Shown in pieces: positions 56,833 through 62,800 of a stretch of 64,000 bases of DNA. How positions within the stretch are numbered: position 1 is the first letter of the stretch; each line of letters opens with the position of its first letter. The translations under genes and the position numbers were made by a program. The notes under the pieces were generated by a model, which saw nothing but the letters and a program-made list of their open reading frames with translations, was not told where the DNA came from and made no database searches. The DNA comes from Chrysaora quinquecirrha (taxonomy: Eukaryota; Cnidaria; Scyphozoa; Semaeostomeae; Pelagiidae): positions 933,998 to 997,997 of the forward strand of contig JACTAT010000029.1 of the NCBI GenBank assembly GCA_014526335.1, in the 5' to 3' direction.

Positions 56833-59800
56833 TTGTTTGAAGACCGGGTATCAGTAGTTTTTTCCTTAAGTGCTTAAAAATAACAGGAACGATGTATCGC
56901 ACGTAAGACATGCTGAAGCTTCTTTGTTTGGAGAAGAAAACATTTTGCAAAGAAAACATGCTTCAAATCTCATTTTTCTTTTCGAGTTTCATTGTGTTAT
57001 GTTGCTTCTACGAGAACATATGCCGAATCTGAATAACATCTGAATTTTCTTCTTTCCTAAGTTTTAGCCGCTGAGTACTTTTTTCTTCTAAACCTCTTTT
57101 GTATTTATAAGAAAAACTGAATATATCGACTCGTGTTTTCTAAACTGCTGTTTAGCGATAACTATTTTGTAAGTGTTGTTGTATAACGGTTAACGTTTTA
57201 GCTTGGTTAACGTTGAACAATAATCTACTTAAAAACAGACTGTATTCTGGCTTGTTCAGATGACTCGAATTAACAGCTACTAATCTAATTTACTTGAGAA
57301 ATAGTGGAAAATCTCGATAATCTAATAGATTAAGATTAACTTAGATTCAGAGAATTTATTGCATTTGCATACAAGATCAAACGTCATTTAAAACTAGTGC
57401 ATCAGGCACTTGCCAAACGATCAAACATTGTTGGTCCAACATTTCAAATTTGCTTTACAACTAATGTTTGACCGTTTGGCCACATCCAAAAACATGTTGT
57501 CCAGCATTTTAGAACAACGATGCCTTTGCTAATGTGCAAGCACGAATGTCTTATTGTTAAGTAATGTTGCTAGGTGCCGAAATGTTGCCAGTTGCTGAAG
57601 CATGACTATTATAAAACAAATGTTGGAGAAGCAATGTTGGAAAGGCGTCCAAACGATCAAACATTGCTTGACAAGCAAAAGTAAGCGAAGTGTATCGTAT
57701 GATGTTTTTGAAAAAGTTCAGAAACAATATTTGTTTGACGCACTCAAAATTGTTGGACAAGCAATGTTTTTGGACGTGGCCGAACGGTCAAACATTTTGC
57801 TTGACAACCAAATTTCAAATGTTGGACGAAAAATGTTTGACCGTTTTGCCAGGGCCTTAAGGTAGAAAAATGTTCACTTTGCTTTTTGCTCATTAAATAT
57901 AGTAAATGGTTTCAACGAAGCTTAAAGAACTTTACGAGATGGCAGTATTCAGCTTCTCAAGTAGTCAAGAAAGCCGAGCACTGGTTATTTTCAACCTGAG
58001 AGAGCCTTATGAGACGTTAGAGGCGTCAGGAAAATAACCAACATTTATCCACTAAACCACTATTCATCCATCTGTAAGGCAAATTCCTGAAGAAGTATTA
58101 AACTTTTCTCCGTGAAGTGATACGCCTAACTGAAAATCTTTTTCACTCACGCTAGAGGACCTAAACTCCAAGTGTGGTGGATATGTACTACTGGGCGGGT
58201 TATTATGCTTGATGTGATGTTTTTAATACCTCTATAGTACGCAAGAAATCCTATCAGCATTGCGCATCCACCACAGTATAGTGCGTATAGATTCGCTAGC
58301 GTTCCACTAAACAATGAACAGATGTGTCTTACGTGTGACACGAGATTCTTTTCTATTCTCACTGACCTTCCTCCGGTCAATGACCGTGTGACCGTCCTTT
58401 TTTCCTGACTCATGCCAGGTATCTCATGATAGCGTTTCCACGTTGTCACTTGAACGTACCTTCTTGCTCAGAACCGTTCTAGGTGTTTAAAAGTTAAGAT
58501 GCGTACGGTTCCAAGAGAAGCCTTTCCAGTCGTATCCATTTGGGGACCGGTAGCAGTTCCTATCGAACGATCCGTCGATAATTATGGGACGGTTCACTCG
58601 AATCCCGCTCAAATGCAAAGCCTGCCCTTTGTCATTTGTGTAGTTATCCTGTGCAAACTAAGCCGTTTTGTCGAAGTGCTTAAAGGTTAGCAAGTGAAGT
58701 TAAGGAGTTATCATTTGAGATTTTGTTCTAGTCTTTAGGGCGATGGGCAATAGTTTGTCATTTTTTGATGTATAAACAACGAGCAATGCATCAAAATATA
58801 TTCAGTAAGACCACTGCGCCACTCTGCTCGTGCTGGTCATAAGGAGTCTGGCCATTTAAGAGTCGGAAGGGAATTGAAGATTACACCTATTTTTTTATAA
58901 GAAACTAAAAGATTGATCCAGTACTGAAAGTTTCTTAAAATTTTCAGATTTTGAGTACTGAAAGTTTCTTAAAAGTTTCTTGACTATCCATGTTGGAAAC
59001 ATAGTTATTCTATCTGAATGATGTTCTAAACCAATTTATCGATCGTATCTGAATGCATAATGGGTTTCCAGTTTGTCTGCTTGTCACAAAAATACTTTTT
59101 CTTTGACAATACCCGGAATATAAAAAAAAATTTTTCGCGGTCTGAGGTGAAAAGTTTCCTACGCAAAAAAATCCAGTACTGGAGTTTCTTAAATTTTTGG
59201 CCATTTGAGAGTCTGGTTTTCTTATTAAAGAGTTTCTTATAAAAAATACGTGTACAATACGCATTGACAATTACAATGTTTATGTTGCAAAGAGGAATTT
59301 TAAAGAAATTTTCTAAAAAAAAGTGAAAGAGACCTTCAGGTGACTTTCGGAGTTGAAATAAAATTGAGCGCTAGTGAGTCTACCCAGGAACCAACATGTT
59401 TTCGTTGAAGCAAGAAATAAATTTGTCATAACAGATATTGTAAAAAGCTGTTATTTTGTTAGCAGCAGAACTTTGATATCTAGATCTTTGGTTGTTTATC
59501 AATAGATATATAATTAATTTTTAATCTGCTTCATAATAAATCTTTTATGACTTTTATCAATATTTTATAACGTTAGAATTGCATTTATTTTAGGATTTTA
59601 TTCGACAATGTTTGCAGAAGGAACCATCAAACCGACCAACTTTCAAAGACCTTTTGTTGCATCGTGTTCTCCTTGAGGTGAGGTGCATTTATTAATTGCG
59701 CATAACAGTCAAAATTTGTAATATGAACAGGTTACTCTTTGTTTGTTCTATTTGGAATCAAACTAGTGCGAGAGTGCTATGGCGTCTTGGTGTAATCCAG

Positions 59801-62800
59801 CTTGTCAGAAGCTTAGTGTGGTCAGTGTTCGAACCCAGCCACGGTATAGTGTCTCGGCCAGGGCCGAGGTCTCGATTAGCTAATCTACCACTGAGCTCCT
59901 AGCTACTGGCGCTAAAAAACCATTTCATCTTCACCTTCACCATTTTAAAGTCTGTTAAGTCTGCGAAAAATCGTGAAGACGGTTAGGGAATTTTTTTCCT
60001 CGTTTCATACAATGTTATTTATGATAAGCCTGCCTTGTAATGCATACTCTCGACATGAAACGGAGCATTAAATAAAGTAACTAAGTCTGTCCTACTTGCA
60101 GTATTTTGCCACCGTACAATCCGCCTCGCATTAAACATCCACCCTAGAACTAGTTCATACAGGTTTAAAGAAACTATTTTTAAGGAACCCAGACCCTGGA
60201 AAGGCAAAAATTTTACAAACCCCAGTACTGGAAAATGTTTACCAATCATTCCTCGTGTTTCGTTTGCACAATTAACTACTCTTGGGAAACACAGACAAAC
60301 TGAAAAGCAAAAAGCAATTAAATACAATAGAAAAATTGGAATAGAATTACTACGTCGCCAATAACGATATTTAAGCAACTCATATGAATCTTTCATTACC
60401 CAAAGTCTGAAAATTTTTAGAAACTTGCTGTACTGGCCCAATGTTTTAGTTTCCTTTGAAAAATACGTGTAGTTTCACCAGCCTTCTGATCGGAAGCATG
60501 GGATGCGAAAATCGTTCAACTTTATTTTGTAATGGATTAAGAGACAAACGTCAAAATGCAAAGTTAAACGAAAATCTTATTTAATTTAGAAAACGTTAAC
60601 CTGTTTAATAAAATAACTTCTGTCTCATAATGAGGGTAGCGAAATTACATTTTGTGGTTTATCAAAATGATGCTTTGTTATCTGAAGCAGAAGGAAAAGT
60701 GCAAATTTAAATAAAAATTGGATCCTTGTGGTCCTGATTGTCAGCATTTTTGAGAGAAATCTCTATTTTGCAATTTATTAACCTCTTATTAGCTTTTTTC
60801 ACCATCTACGTCACAGCATGAGATCTTTGAATTTTCAAGCAGATTAAATTTTGCTTGTTGTTGAAGTGCCTATGAAATAAAATTTTACGTTTCAGATCAT
60901 CAGTGTTTTCTAGTAGAACAAAAAGGGCTGATTTTAGTGATGCCATTTCTTTGGATTTGACGTTAGGGAATCTCCTGATATGCACGACGGAAAATCAAGT
61001 ATTTAGTGTTTTTTGCATGACAAAAGCGCGCTATTTGTGACATCACGGGGTTTGCAGTCTCTGCAAGAAAGTGTAGTTGTTCAGGCGTTGTACACTGAAC
61101 ATGAAGGTCTCTCTCGGAACAACTGTAAAATATTTCTTCCTACTAAATTTCTTCCCTTGAAGTAGCCACAGCATGTGTGCTTCTGTGTTGTAAATCTTGT
61201 TGCAAACCTTGTGACGTCACAATTTGTTTTTGCTTTGTCACAGCTACCTGTGATTTTCAAACCTCTTGAAACAACCCTTCTCGTGCAAACGTTCTGGCCA
61301 CGTATCGATTTTTAGCATTAGGATGTTTCAAAGTTTCTGTTTTTGAAAAAAGGGTTCAAGTAGAATTTCATTTCGTAGGCACTTTAAAGTTTTTTAGGCC
61401 CTGGTACACTCTGCTTTGTGACCTGTTTTATTTTTCACACGATGCTGAATAACTTATTATGTTGCCTGCTTGCTCTCAATACAGACAGCAATGGTTGTCA
61501 TGAATAAAATGATTATTATGTAATTCTATCATTCTGTGATTGAAAATAATTTAATATCTTGCTCATCTAACCGCAACCAGTTTTGAGTGAATGCAACAGT
61601 TTTACTGAAATGGTATCGGGCATTATTAACCAATATTGTTTTTCGAAGAAAATCCGCTTCCGAATGTCCGATATCCCATAATTGCAATCATAAGTCATTG
61701 AATCGCTTATATCGCTGTTTGATTCACCTTCGACTTCAATTTCGGATGAAATTGCAGTGTGTGCTTGGGAAATTCACCGTTCGAATGAAGATGTTTTATT
61801 CAATGTAGACACATTTAATTGTAGTCTTCGAACTTCTCTAAATTCCTCGATAACTCAAACTTTAAGTACCTCGAACTGTTTTTGCATTCCGCTTCAACCT
61901 TCCGTTCTAATTTCTTTAATAGAACACTGGTTTCCTCAAATCCCAAATAACTGGAAAACTCTTTATCTCGAACCACATTTTTACCCTCCTTCGGCCATTT
62001 TGTTCCGAACAGTCGGGCTTTTTCTGGGCAAACTGTCCTGTAGTGTGTAGAACACTGTTTCCAGTCCTGTAGTGTGTATGTACTTGGAGTTTTATTGTTG
62101 AGTTTAACATTTATCTTAAGTCGTAAAAGGGCCTTATAAACTTAGTATTTCTTGAACCAGTGCGTTCTTTTCATTAAAATAACTCAATCTTTCGCTAACT
62201 CATTCATCTCTCTACGTCTTCGATTAACAAAATCACTGTATCTGAAAAAGTACTGTACAGGCTGGACGAAAATAAGAGTGCTCGATATTTAATTTTTGGG
62301 TTGCGCGAAAATTTGCACGAAAATTGATTGGGCGAAAATAAAAGGTTCGCGAATTTCATGGTACTAAGGTATAGATGCAAACTCTGACCACTGGGCCCCT
62401 TGAGCAGAACCCAATATAATTATGATTATCTTATCGTTTCAGAAACATTAAATATTTAGAGTAAACCAGAAAACGTCATTATTTCTTAAATAAAGGAAGC
62501 AATAGTTAGTTCTTTGGTCTGATTTTCGCTGATCTTTAACCACATTCACACTACGAGTTAAACTAGTTAAACTAAACAAGTTCAATAAATTCTGTCTTTT
62601 GATTGGTCAATCTAACAAATAAATTGATTTGATTGGGCGGTAATTTAATTTAGTTTAAAAATTTGTACCACTGTGTCGAAGACCTTGGCTTCAGTGTGCT
62701 CTTCAATTTGAAAATAGCTGTACGAATTGTAAGTTGCAAGTATATATTTAGAGAAGCTAACTCGAATTGTTTTTCTGGCTTTGATTTGACTCAAAGGTAA

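Larger units (their letters stand above)
37557..56890 (+). repeat. tandem array of 110 tRNA-Phe(GAA) units
   Basis: I counted 110 head-to-tail units of about 175 or 176 bases. Each has a 73-base tRNA-Phe gene plus a spacer of about 102 bases. The tRNA has TAGCTCAGTTGG (A box), GGTTCAATCCC (B box), anticodon GAA in the loop CTGAAGA, G20 and A73. TTCTTTTAC follows 3 bases after the gene and supplies a T4 terminator. About 36 units match the consensus at every position, and nearly all others differ by one to three bases. Every unit lacks a Watson-Crick pair at 5-68 (G-A). Spacers fall into a few variants (tcaagtgctaattt.., ttcagtgctaataaa.., ttcactgctaataaca..) that recur in ordered groups, pointing to unequal exchange and amplification of multi-unit blocks. 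The array is in sense orientation inside NRBP intron 10. Confidence 0.97.

Noticed and set aside
37646..56856. CRISPR-like array
   Set aside because: Regular repeats with spacers, but the repeat is a 73-base tRNA, the spacers are nearly identical to one another, and the context is an animal intron.
60019..60441. 140-codon minus-strand frame
   Set aside because: No motif, signal or splice context. The plus strand of the same segment gives only broken, unrecognised peptides.
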